64,000 nt of DNA from Magnetococcales bacterium WMHbin3 (GTDB taxonomy: Bacteria > Pseudomonadota > Magnetococcia > Magnetococcales > Magnetaquicoccaceae), in assembly GCA_002753185.1 (NCBI GenBank), contig PDZX01000005.1, positions 54,495-118,494 of the forward strand, in the 5' to 3' direction. Positions within the stretch are counted from its first letter, which is position 1. Each line of letters opens with the position of its first letter. Of this stretch, positions 35,756 through 43,397 are shown one piece after another. The position numbers were made by a program, and so were the translations under genes. Under the pieces are notes generated by a model that was not told where the DNA came from, searched no databases, and saw only the letters and a program-made list of their open reading frames with translations.

Positions 35756-36682
35756 ATGATTTATACTGGTTTTTTAAATATAAACATAAATCTAAATTTT
35801 CATATTGCAGCCAATCAAAACACAAAAGGATCAGATATTGCCACTTCTGACCCTCAATTAAATACGCATTTACAAAACACTTCTAAACAAAATATTGCTT
35901 CAGATTCTATGAGTCGTAAGGATCCTGTAACACTTCAATCCGTTCCAAACGACAAAGTTTTACCTTACACATCGCCAGAGCCGCATAATGGAGAGAAAAT
36001 AGATTCACCTTCCGAGTCGTTGAATCGTAAGGATTTAGTTACACTCCAATCCGGTCCAGGCAATAATGTTACACCTTACGCATCACCAGAGTCGCATAAG
36101 AGAGAGAAAATAGATTCACCTTCCGAGTCGTTGAATCGTAAGGATATAGTTACATTCCAATCAAATCCAGGCGTTAAAGTTGCACCTTATCCATCGCCAG
36201 GGCTATACAATAGAGAAAAAACAGATTCACCTTCCGAGTCGTTGAATCGTAAGGATACTGTTACGCGTCAATCTGGTCCAGGTAAGGATAATACCTCCTA
36301 TTTGTCACAAGAGTTGACTTATCAACCGATCAATCATAACGAAAAAGGAATTAAGCCGCCAAATTTGTTAAATCTCAAAACTAACAATAAGGTTCAATTT
36401 GATTATTTAAGTAATTCAAAAAACACAAACAATCAAAACAATGTCAGTAAAGAAACTGGTATTAAAAACATCACAGTGGAAAAGAAAACAATTGAAGAGG
36501 AGGGGGCTAATTCAATTATAGTGATAGAAAAATCACGTCGCGTATATACCATCAACGGAGAACGAAACACAAGCCCAGAATCAGAAAGAATAATTAGCAT
36601 CATTAAAAAACAAGATCAATTATCATCATATCAACCCACCAAGATTAACAAAATGATCGAGGCTTATAATAAAAGACGTTAA
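35756..36682 (+). CDS. Repeat-containing low-complexity protein of unknown function, 308 aa
   Basis: Strong GGAGG site seven bases before the ATG. Codon use is AT-rich, unlike every neighbour. The N-terminus (MIYTGFLNININLNF) is not a signal peptide. Residues ~50-180 hold four copies of a ~37-residue Ser/Pro/Lys/Asp-rich unit (SLNRKDxVTxQSGPG...YxSPE...REKxDSPSE); the C-terminal ~120 residues are Asn/Lys rich with a more folded end (SIIVIEKSRRVYTINGERN, then KINKMIEAYNKRR). Looks intrinsically disordered with a short globular tail. No homologue recognised. A secreted effector, adhesin-like or flagellar/pilus-associated role would be speculation. Confidence 0.65.
   Translation: MIYTGFLNININLNFHIAANQNTKGSDIATSDPQLNTHLQNTSKQNIASDSMSRKDPVTLQSVPNDKVLPYTSPEPHNGEKIDSPSESLNRKDLVTLQSGPGNNVTPYASPESHKREKIDSPSESLNRKDIVTFQSNPGVKVAPYPSPGLYNREKTDSPSESLNRKDTVTRQSGPGKDNTSYLSQELTYQPINHNEKGIKPPNLLNLKTNNKVQFDYLSNSKNTNNQNNVSKETGIKNITVEKKTIEEEGANSIIVIEKSRRVYTINGERNTSPESERIISIIKKQDQLSSYQPTKINKMIEAYNKRR
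35902..36300 (+). repeat. 111-bp in-frame tandem repeats (about 3.5 copies)
   Basis: The phrase GATTCACCTTCCGAGTCGTT recurs with exact 111-base spacing (starting 36002, 36113 and 36224), and the following GAATCGTAAGGAT also at 35911 in a diverged first copy. Boundaries are near-identical while unit centres vary, the pattern of repeats kept alike by recombination. Confidence 0.85.
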
Positions 36683-36897
36683 TATTTAATTATAAATCTG
36701 GTTATGTTATATAAATTTATCTTGTTGTTATAGAAAATTATATTATAAAAAGAATACACATCCGTTCGATTGATAACCCCTGGAAGCCGGAGACGTCATA
36801 ATCCACACAAACAGAGGACAAAAATAACGGCTCCTTGCTAAAGTGCAGTAGCGAGGCGTTGGAATAGCCAGCAGATTGCAAATGCGCCTGCCCTGTG

Positions 36898-36925
36898 TTG
36901 ACCGCATGCCTCATGGCAATAAAAA
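36898..36925 (+). promoter_or_regulatory. Possible promoter of the yidD-like/gsp operon
   Basis: TTGACC (36898-36903) and TAAAAA (36920-36925) with a 16-base spacer, 43 bases before the yidD-like start. The -35 box is good and the -10 box weak, so this is a candidate only. Confidence 0.3.
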
Positions 36926-36968
36926 TGCTAGAGTGTCATGATCATCCCCCAGCAAGGCACGCGAGCCG

Positions 36969-37406
36969 ATGAAATTTGACACCTTGCCACCCGGAATGCC
37001 ACAAGCGCTCCTGTTGAGTCTGTGGATCGCCAGCACCGGCCTGGCGCGCGCCCAGGACGAGAATCCCCTCGCCTATCGCCCGCTCCCCGCGCCAACCGGA
37101 ACCACGGAATCCACGCCCATGACCCGGCTGCTGCTCGCCCCGCTGGGATGGTATTCCGAATTTCTCAGCCCCGTGGACAGCGACCGCTGCCCGTCCCATC
37201 CGAACTGCTCCCAATACGCCCGCGAGGCCTTGACACGCCACGGCGCCATCCCCGGCCTCTGGCTCACCGTGGATCGCCTGATCCACGAACGCACCGAAAT
37301 CCACCGCCCGGATCGGGTCCTGCTGCCGGACGGCACGCCACGCGTCCCCGATTCCCTGAACAGCAACGATTTCTGGTTCCATCAACCCGACCAGGAGCAC
37401 CCCTAG
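36969..37406 (+). CDS. YidD-like protein with N-terminal hydrophobic leader, in gsp operon
   Basis: 145 aa. Residues ~50-105 match the YidD family (membrane protein insertion efficiency factor): LLAPLGWYSEFLSP, RCPSHPNCSQYAREALTRHG and GLWLTVDRLIHE. Canonical YidD is 70-90 aa and cytoplasmic-membrane associated, encoded with rnpA-yidC. Here a leader-like N-terminus (ALLLSLWIASTGLARAQ) and a C-terminal extension are added, and the gene directly abuts gspG (stop then ATG). A role in pseudopilin insertion is a plausible inference. Confidence 0.82.
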   Translation: MKFDTLPPGMPQALLLSLWIASTGLARAQDENPLAYRPLPAPTGTTESTPMTRLLLAPLGWYSEFLSPVDSDRCPSHPNCSQYAREALTRHGAIPGLWLTVDRLIHERTEIHRPDRVLLPDGTPRVPDSLNSNDFWFHQPDQEHP

Positions 37407-37856
37407 ATGAAACTTCCCTCCCCTGCCCGCGCCGCCGGCTTCACCCTGATCGAGGTCATGGTGGTGGTGGTGATCCTCGGCATCCTGGCCACCCTGATCA
37501 TCCCCAAGATCATGAGCCGCCCGGACGAGGCCCGCCAGACCAAAGCCATCCTGGACATCCAATCCATCGGCCAGGCCCTGGACCTCTACCGCCTGGACAA
37601 CACCCAATACCCGACCTCGGAACAGGGATTGAAGGCGCTGACGGTCAAACCGGAGATCGAACCGGTGCCGAAACGCTGGCGCGCCGAGGGGTATCTCCCC
37701 AAACCGCCGCTGGATCCCTGGGGCAACCCCTACGTCTACCTCTCCCCTGGCCTGCACGGACAGTACGACCTGCTCTCCTTCGGGGCCGACGGCATGCCGG
37801 GCGGCGACGAAAAGGGCGCCGACATCACCTCCTGGAACCTGGACCGCAAGCCATGA
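37407..37856 (+). CDS. gspG: Type II secretion major pseudopilin GspG
   Basis: 149 aa. Prepilin leader cleaved at [19 protein letters not shown] with Glu5 of the mature protein, followed by the GspG core [32 protein letters not shown] and the calcium-loop-like [16 protein letters not shown]. This is the main subunit of the periplasmic pseudopilus that pushes folded proteins through the outer-membrane secretin. Starts on the base after the YidD-like stop; its own stop overlaps the next start (ATGA). Confidence 0.95.
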   Translation: MKLPSPARAAGFTLIEVMVVVVILGILATLIIPKIMSRPDEARQTKAILDIQSIGQALDLYRLDNTQYPTSEQGLKALTVKPEIEPVPKRWRAEGYLPKPPLDPWGNPYVYLSPGLHGQYDLLSFGADGMPGGDEKGADITSWNLDRKP

Positions 37857-38362
37857 CCCGTGCTCGGACTCCGGCGGGGTTCACCCTGCTGGAGGTGATG
37901 GTCACGCTGTTCGTGATCTCCATCCTGATGGCCCTGGTGATGCCCCGTCTGGCCATGGACCCGCTGGAACCGGCGCGCGCCGCCGCCATGCGCATGCGCA
38001 ATGTCCTGATCTGGTTGCGGGATCAGGCCGCCTCCGGCACGGACGAATACCGCCTGCGCCTGATCCCCGGCCAGGGCTTCTATGCCAGCGAGGTGCGGCG
38101 TGGCGACACCTTCGTGCCGGTGGACGACCCGCTCCTGCAACCGACGGTCATCGATCCCGACCAGGCGTCCCTCTCCTGGCAGCCCCCCCCCGGAGAGACC
38201 GGCGGCGGGGACGAGACCATGGTCCGCTTCACCCCCTTCGGCCCGGAGCGGGCGATCCTGATCCGCTTCGCCACCCGCGCCAGGGGGGAGGGTTACACGG
38301 TCTCCTACCGCCCGGAGTGGGGCAAACCCCGACTGGAGGCGGGACTGGGCGCATGGGAATGA
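37853..38362 (+). CDS. gspH: Type II secretion minor pseudopilin GspH
   Basis: 169 aa with leader [27 protein letters not shown] and a GspH-like core ([21 protein letters not shown], then FYASEV and [10 protein letters not shown]). Minor pseudopilin of the pseudopilus. ATGA overlap with gspG and with the next gene. Confidence 0.88.
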   Translation: MTRARTPAGFTLLEVMVTLFVISILMALVMPRLAMDPLEPARAAAMRMRNVLIWLRDQAASGTDEYRLRLIPGQGFYASEVRRGDTFVPVDDPLLQPTVIDPDQASLSWQPPPGETGGGDETMVRFTPFGPERAILIRFATRARGEGYTVSYRPEWGKPRLEAGLGAWE

Positions 38363-38706
38363 CCCGCGCGCCCGGCTTCACCCTGCTGGAGGTTCTGGTC
38401 GCCATGGCCCTGCTGGGCCTGCTGCTGGTCGGCGTCGGCACGGTGTTGGAACGACAGGCGCACGCCCAGTACCTGCTGGAGGAAAAACTGGCTGCGGCGC
38501 AAGTGTCGAGCAACCTGATGGAGCAGTTCCGGCTGGAGGGGGCCTCCCCGACGCCGGAATCCCGTTCCGGAAGCATGGAGATGGCCGGACGGGACTGGGA
38601 GTGGCGCCTGCGGGTCGCCCCGACCGGCGAAAAAAACGGCCACGAGGTGACGATCCGCGTGGGACCGGAAGCCGCGCCCCTGTTCGAGGAGCGGATGCAA
38701 TGGTAG
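38359..38706 (+). CDS. gspI: Type II secretion minor pseudopilin GspI
   Basis: 115 aa from the ATG at 38359 that overlaps the gspH stop (ATG at 38353 is also possible). Leader APG/FTLLEVLVAMALLGLLLVG and the GspI pattern SNLMEQFRLEG...WRLRV. GspI with GspJ and GspK forms the tip complex of the pseudopilus. Confidence 0.9.
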   Translation: MTRAPGFTLLEVLVAMALLGLLLVGVGTVLERQAHAQYLLEEKLAAAQVSSNLMEQFRLEGASPTPESRSGSMEMAGRDWEWRLRVAPTGEKNGHEVTIRVGPEAAPLFEERMQW

Positions 38707-39296
38707 CGCGCTCTCCGGCCGGCTTCACCCTGCTGGAGGTCTTGATCGCCTTGACCATCTCCGCGCTGCTGCTGAGCGGCGTCTACCGGGTGACCGGGGC
38801 GAGCCTGGCCACGGCGCGGGCCATCGAAACCCGCGCCGAGACGCTCCACGAGTGGATCCATCTGCGCCGGGTGCTGGGCCGCGACCGGGAGTTTTTGGCC
38901 ACCGAACCGCCGGTGGCCGGCATCGTGGTGGAAGGCAGGGAGACGGTGATCCTCAAGGCCAGCGGGGAGGTGGTCCCGGAATGGCGTCTGGGTCCCTGGG
39001 TGGAGATCCTCTACCAATGGCGGCCCAACCCGTCGGGCGACGGGGTGATCTGGGAGCGGCGGGTGCTGCCCCTGGGCGGCAAGCGGGAAGAGGCGGAGTT
39101 GACCTTGCGCATCGACCAGGGGTTGACGCGGGTGGAATGGGAGATCTATTCCGCGCAAGGGTGGCATCCGTTCGGCGAGGGGGGCAAGCCGCCCTGGCTG
39201 GGGATGCGCTGGCGCTTCGACTGGCGGGTGATCGGCGACTGGCGGCTGGTTTTGCAACTGCCCATGGGGGGCGTCGGTCATGCCGATCCCGCCTGA
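38700..39296 (+). CDS. gspJ: Type II secretion minor pseudopilin GspJ
   Basis: 198 aa, leader [23 protein letters not shown] followed by a long Trp-rich globular domain (WVEILYQWRP, RVEWEIYSAQGW) as expected for GspJ. Overlaps gspI by 7 bases and gspK by 17. Confidence 0.88.
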   Translation: MVARSPAGFTLLEVLIALTISALLLSGVYRVTGASLATARAIETRAETLHEWIHLRRVLGRDREFLATEPPVAGIVVEGRETVILKASGEVVPEWRLGPWVEILYQWRPNPSGDGVIWERRVLPLGGKREEAELTLRIDQGLTRVEWEIYSAQGWHPFGEGGKPPWLGMRWRFDWRVIGDWRLVLQLPMGGVGHADPA

Positions 39297-40116
39297 GCGA
39301 CGCGGCGAACGGGGCATGGTCCTGCTGGTGACCCTGGCCGTCCTCGCCCTGCTGATCCCCCTGGTGTATGCCGGCGTGGAGGCGCAACGGTTTCATGCGC
39401 GCCAGGTGCAGCGGGAACTGGACCTGATCGCCGCCCGCCGCAACGCCGAATCCCTGCTGGCGCGGATCGTCCGGCTCCTGATCGAGGATGGCGCGCAGAC
39501 GCGCTCGGATCATCTCGGAGAACCCTGGGCCATGCCGGTCGCCATGTCCGGCCCGGACGGCGAGGAGGCGGCAGGGGTGACGAACGACCTGGAACGGTTC
39601 TGGAACCTCAACGGCGTGCGTCTGGCCGATGGTCAAATCGATGACGCGCTGCGCGGGGTCCTGGTCCGGCTGTGGCAACGGGAGGGCCTGGCAGCCGATG
39701 CGCTGGAGGGGGTGCTGAAAGCCCCCCTGCCCCTGCGCGCCCTGGAGCGGATTCCGGGCTGGGACCCGACCACGGACCGCAAGGCGCGCGCCCATCTGCT
39801 GGCCGAGGCGGAGTGCCCCTCGCGCCGGCTCAACATCAATACCGCCGCCCTGGCCACCCTCGAACCGGTCAACCCGGAACGGGACTGGACGGCGGTGGTC
39901 CGCATGCGGGAACGGGAGCCGTTCGGCCAGGTGGCGGATCTGAGCAAGGCTGGCGTGACCCTTGCTCCGCAGGAGAGCCAACTGCTCGGCGTCAACAGCG
40001 CCTGCTTCGCGGTAACGATCCGCTCGCGGGCGCATGGCGCAACCGGCGCCCTGACGGCCCTGCTGGTGCGCGACGGGGGACGCATGACCATTCGCAAGGT
40101 GAGATGGAACGGATGA
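39280..40116 (+). CDS. gspK: Type II secretion minor pseudopilin GspK
   Basis: 278 aa. Prepilin-like start (RRGERGMVLLVTLAVLALLIP) and the GspK features FWNLNGV and LNINTAALATL with the helical insertion domain in between. GspK lacks the mature Glu5 in the family and caps the pseudopilus tip; here the residue after the leader region is not Glu, as expected. Confidence 0.9.
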   Translation: MPIPPERRGERGMVLLVTLAVLALLIPLVYAGVEAQRFHARQVQRELDLIAARRNAESLLARIVRLLIEDGAQTRSDHLGEPWAMPVAMSGPDGEEAAGVTNDLERFWNLNGVRLADGQIDDALRGVLVRLWQREGLAADALEGVLKAPLPLRALERIPGWDPTTDRKARAHLLAEAECPSRRLNINTAALATLEPVNPERDWTAVVRMREREPFGQVADLSKAGVTLAPQESQLLGVNSACFAVTIRSRAHGATGALTALLVRDGGRMTIRKVRWNG

Positions 40117-41435
40117 AATCGGCTGCCACATGGGGGGTGGTGCATACCCCGCGACAACGCCTCTGGACGCGCCTGACCGGCCGCCGTCCCCTGACGTTCG
40201 CCTGCGGCCAGAAGGTCCCCCCCGGCGGAGAACGGGGCGTGGTGGCATCCCTCTCCGCGCTGGAGATGACCGTGCGCAAGATCCGCCTGCCCTTCACGCA
40301 GCGGGAACAACTGTGGGAACTCCTGCCGCAAGAGGCCCAGGACACCCTGCTGCACCGGCCCGACGATCCCCGTTTCGCCATGCAGTTCGCAGCCGACGGC
40401 CAGGAGAGCGACGTGCTGTTCGCGATGTGCGAGGGGCGTCTCATCGACGGTTTGCTCGCCAGTTTGGCGGCCAGCGGCATCACGCCGATGGGGGTGGTGA
40501 TGGCCGAACTGGGGGCCTGGCCCCTGCTGGAGGCGGCCAACCTGATCGTGCCCGAAATCCCGACGCTGGTGGTGGACGCCTCCCTGGCCCCGGTGGCGCT
40601 CTACACCCTGGTGGAGGGACGGGTGCGCGACCTGCGCCTGGTGGCCCCGGAGGTCACGGAAGAGAACGGCCTGTTGGACGAGGTGGATTGGCTGACCGGG
40701 GAGTTGATTGCCCGGCTGCCCAATCCGCAAGCCGGAACCATCAAGGTCATCTGCCTGGGCGCCAGCCGCGCCTTCTGGCAGCCCTGGTGCCAGGCCAAAG
40801 GGTTTGTCCAAAGCGCCCTCCCGACCAGCGAGGCACTCGGCGCGGGGCTGAACGGCTGGGAGTGGCTGCGCTCCGCCGGGCTGGCCCTGACCGCGACGCA
40901 GGGGAGCCATGGGCGCCTGCTGAATTTTCTCGACGGCGGCGGCGAACGGGAGTGGCGCTCCTGGTGGCATCCCTGGCGGCCCGCCGCGCTGCTGGCCGCT
41001 GCCCTGCTGCTGACCTGGAGCGGCCAGGAACTGCTCCGTTACAGCCAGGCCAAAAGCCGCTTCGAACAGACCAGGAGCGCGACCGAAACCGCCTTCCGGG
41101 AGGCCCTGCCCCACATCCCGGTCATGGTGGACCCGGTGGCGCAGTTGAAACAGGCCCTGGGCCAGGCGGGACAGCGGGAGGGTCATTTTCCCGGCATGGC
41201 CACCTGGATCGGCATCATCCAGAACGCCGTGCCCGCAGAAACCCAGGTGAAATGGCTGCGGCTGCGCCATGAGCCGGGCGAGGTGCAACTGACCGGCGAG
41301 GTCCCCTCCTACAACCACCTGGACCAGGTGCGCGCCGCCTTGAAGCAGGCGACGGGTGGCAAGGAGACGCGCATGGACGAGGCGCGCATCCTGCCCGAAA
41401 CCAAACAGGTCCATTTCCGGCTGGGGTTGTTATGA
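40113..41435 (+). CDS. gspL: Type II secretion GspL-like inner-membrane protein
   Basis: 440 aa, ATGA overlap with gspK. A cytoplasmic actin-like part (~1-285), one helix near 288-305 (PAALLAAALLLTWSG) and a periplasmic ferredoxin-like end (VKWLRLRHEPGEVQLTGEVPSYNHLDQVRAAL). GspL links the GspE ATPase to the inner-membrane platform. Sequence is divergent, so the identification rests on layout and operon position. Confidence 0.8.
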   Translation: MKSAATWGVVHTPRQRLWTRLTGRRPLTFACGQKVPPGGERGVVASLSALEMTVRKIRLPFTQREQLWELLPQEAQDTLLHRPDDPRFAMQFAADGQESDVLFAMCEGRLIDGLLASLAASGITPMGVVMAELGAWPLLEAANLIVPEIPTLVVDASLAPVALYTLVEGRVRDLRLVAPEVTEENGLLDEVDWLTGELIARLPNPQAGTIKVICLGASRAFWQPWCQAKGFVQSALPTSEALGAGLNGWEWLRSAGLALTATQGSHGRLLNFLDGGGEREWRSWWHPWRPAALLAAALLLTWSGQELLRYSQAKSRFEQTRSATETAFREALPHIPVMVDPVAQLKQALGQAGQREGHFPGMATWIGIIQNAVPAETQVKWLRLRHEPGEVQLTGEVPSYNHLDQVRAALKQATGGKETRMDEARILPETKQVHFRLGLL

Positions 41436-41935
41436 ATGCCACGCTCAAACGCCGCCTGACGCTTCCGGGACTGGCACTGCTCCTGGCCGCGCTGACGATC
41501 AACGGCCTGGCGTGGATCGACGGCGAGGTCCGGCGCCAGGAAGAGAAGGCGCGGACACAAGAGGCCATCCTGCGGGAGGTGACCCCCCTGGCCGCCCGCG
41601 TCAAGGAGGAATCCTCCGGCGGCAAACCCGCACGCGCCGCCGCTCCGGGCGGCGAGGAGGTCCCCTCGCTGCTCCCCTGGCTGGAAAAGGAGAGCGCCGC
41701 CTTTCAACTGACCGACAAGATGCAACAGATCGCGCCGATTCCGGTAAAAGGGAACGAAGGCGGATTCCGCGAGAAGGCGGATCTGACCCTCAAGGCCATT
41801 CCCATGGAGACCGCGTTGCGCTTTTTGCAACGTCTGGAGTCCGTGCCCCGGTTGCGCGTCGTGCGTGGCGAGATCAAGCGGGCGGAAAAGGATGGCGTCG
41901 GCATCGCCCTGGCCCTGGAGATCGGACTGCTGTGA
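41432..41935 (+). CDS. gspM: Type II secretion GspM-like protein
   Basis: 167 aa: one N-terminal helix (LPGLALLLAALTINGLAWI), a coiled coil, and a periplasmic domain ending in METALRFLQRLESVPRLRVVRGEI, the usual GspM pattern. Partner of GspL in the platform. Overlaps gspL and gspN by four bases each. Confidence 0.82.
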   Translation: MNATLKRRLTLPGLALLLAALTINGLAWIDGEVRRQEEKARTQEAILREVTPLAARVKEESSGGKPARAAAPGGEEVPSLLPWLEKESAAFQLTDKMQQIAPIPVKGNEGGFREKADLTLKAIPMETALRFLQRLESVPRLRVVRGEIKRAEKDGVGIALALEIGLL

Positions 41936-42729
41936 ACAGGAACACCGCCATTGCCCTGTGCGGGGTCATGCTGATCGCCTATCTGATCGGACTGGTGATC
42001 CTGCTGCCCGGTGACAGGGTGGAAGGGTGGCTGAGGGAGGCCACCGGCAACCGGATGAGCTGGCGCGCCATGACCGTGGGCTGGGACGGGGTGACGCTGG
42101 AGGAGGTCCGCATGCATCCGCCGCTCTTTTCCCAGGACAAACCCATCGAACGGCTCGCTGTGCGTCCCCGGCCCTGGCCCCTGCTGCTCGGTCGGCTCGG
42201 CGTGGATTATCGCCTGCGCCTCGAAACGGTCGAAGCGGTTGGGGAAGCGGCCTGGAACGGGCGCGAGGGCCGTCTGGAGTGGCGGGCGACAATCGGGGAT
42301 CTCTCCCGTCCGATGGGCCTGTGGCTCGGCCCCATGGCCGCAGAAATCCGGGGACGCGGGGAGGGCAACGGCTGGTTGAGCGGTGTCACCGACGCCACGC
42401 ACATGGACGGCGGCTCCTGGGAGGTCGTGCTGCGGGACGTGACGGCGTTCGGCGCCCGCATGGATCCCTGCACCCTCACCGCCACGGTCAGGGAGAAGGA
42501 CGTGATGGAGATCAAGCTGGCGGGCAAGGGCGAAATCGCATTGACCGGCCAGATCACCCTGCGCGCGGCCTGGCCGGACCCGCGCGCCAGCCGGGTCGAG
42601 GGGGAGCTGCGGGTACAACCCATCAAACCGAATCCAGGCGGCTTGATGGGTCAGTCCCTGGCCCGCGGGCAACCCATTGTCGTGACCCTCTCCGGCACGC
42701 TGGAAAACCCGCAATGGCGGATGCCGTAA
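41932..42729 (+). CDS. gspN: Type II secretion GspN-like protein
   Basis: 265 aa from a GTG start that overlaps the gspM stop (GTGA). Membrane helix (AIALCGVMLIAYLIGLVILLP) followed by a beta-rich domain with GRLGVDYRLRLETVEA and VTLSGTLENPQWR, as in GspN/T2SSN proteins. Role in the machine is unclear in all species. Last gene of the operon; genes for GspC, D, E and F are not in the window. Confidence 0.78.
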   Translation: MNRNTAIALCGVMLIAYLIGLVILLPGDRVEGWLREATGNRMSWRAMTVGWDGVTLEEVRMHPPLFSQDKPIERLAVRPRPWPLLLGRLGVDYRLRLETVEAVGEAAWNGREGRLEWRATIGDLSRPMGLWLGPMAAEIRGRGEGNGWLSGVTDATHMDGGSWEVVLRDVTAFGARMDPCTLTATVREKDVMEIKLAGKGEIALTGQITLRAAWPDPRASRVEGELRVQPIKPNPGGLMGQSLARGQPIVVTLSGTLENPQWRMP

Positions 42730-42869
42730 ACCGCGCCCTGCTTTACCGAAAGCATGCGGCAGCGATTGCCGACCAGACGCACAAACCCCCTTGCCATTTC
42801 AGCATATGATAATATACCGTTGTCGCCTCGCTTTCCCAACGTACCACCCACAAGCCAGGAGATCGGATC

Positions 42870-43397
42870 GTGAGCAATGCCTCTTTGGAAGCCGTAGTGG
42901 ACCCGGATCACGTGCAGGGCTGGATCGACGCCATCGGATCCGATGCGTCCGCCGCCGTGCCGCTGTTGCAGGCCATCCAGACGGCATACGGTTACCTGCC
43001 CCGCAAGGCGATGAACCTCGTGGTCGAACGGACCCGCATCAACGCCAGCCAACTGTTCGGCGTGGCCACCTTCTACGCCCAGTTCCGCCTGAAACCGGTG
43101 GGACGCCACATGATCAAGGTGTGCCACGGCACCGCCTGCCACGTGCAGGGCGCGGATCGCCTCAACACCTCCCTGCGCCACGCCCTGGGCATCGGGGATC
43201 CGGAACAGGATACGGCGACCAACGGCTCCTATACCGTCGAAAACGTGGCCTGCATCGGCTGTTGCAGCCTGGCGCCGGTCATGCTCATCGATGGCCAGGC
43301 CTTCCCGAACCTCAAAGGCGCGGATGCCCAACGCCATCTGCACAAACACGCCCGCGAGCACAACGAAATCCTGGCCCTCCAGGAATCTGCGGAATGA
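42870..43397 (+). CDS. NuoE/HoxE-type [2Fe-2S] subunit of an NAD(H)-linked oxidoreductase
   Basis: 175 aa from GTG at 42870 after an AGGAGAT site. Thioredoxin-like fold with the four cluster cysteines Cys85, Cys90, Cys128 and Cys132 (CHGTAC and CIGCC). Works with the flavin subunit encoded next (start overlapping by ATGA) to take electrons from NADH. Could belong to complex I, a NAD-hydrogenase, a formate dehydrogenase or a bifurcating transhydrogenase; the third gene of the operon favours the last. Confidence 0.9.
   Translation: MSNASLEAVVDPDHVQGWIDAIGSDASAAVPLLQAIQTAYGYLPRKAMNLVVERTRINASQLFGVATFYAQFRLKPVGRHMIKVCHGTACHVQGADRLNTSLRHALGIGDPEQDTATNGSYTVENVACIGCCSLAPVMLIDGQAFPNLKGADAQRHLHKHAREHNEILALQESAE

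Larger units (their letters stand above)
35400..36780. other. AT-rich island, foreign base composition
   Basis: Between the GC-rich genes ending at ~35390 and the type II secretion operon the sequence turns strongly AT-rich, with long A/T runs. It holds the repeat-protein gene at 35756-36682, a possible 47-aa ORF at 35525-35668, and otherwise nothing I can assign. Boundaries were judged by eye. No integrase, transposase, tRNA or flanking direct repeat was found, so the mode of entry is unclear. Confidence 0.75.

Noticed and set aside
35902..36300. CRISPR-like array suggested by regular repeats in AT-rich DNA
   Set aside because: Period is 111 bases, the units are in-frame and coding, and there are no unique spacers between short repeats.
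42780..42830. Promoter for the NuoE-like gene (TTGCCA ... TAATAT)
   Set aside because: The two boxes are only 13 bases apart, too short for a sigma70 promoter.
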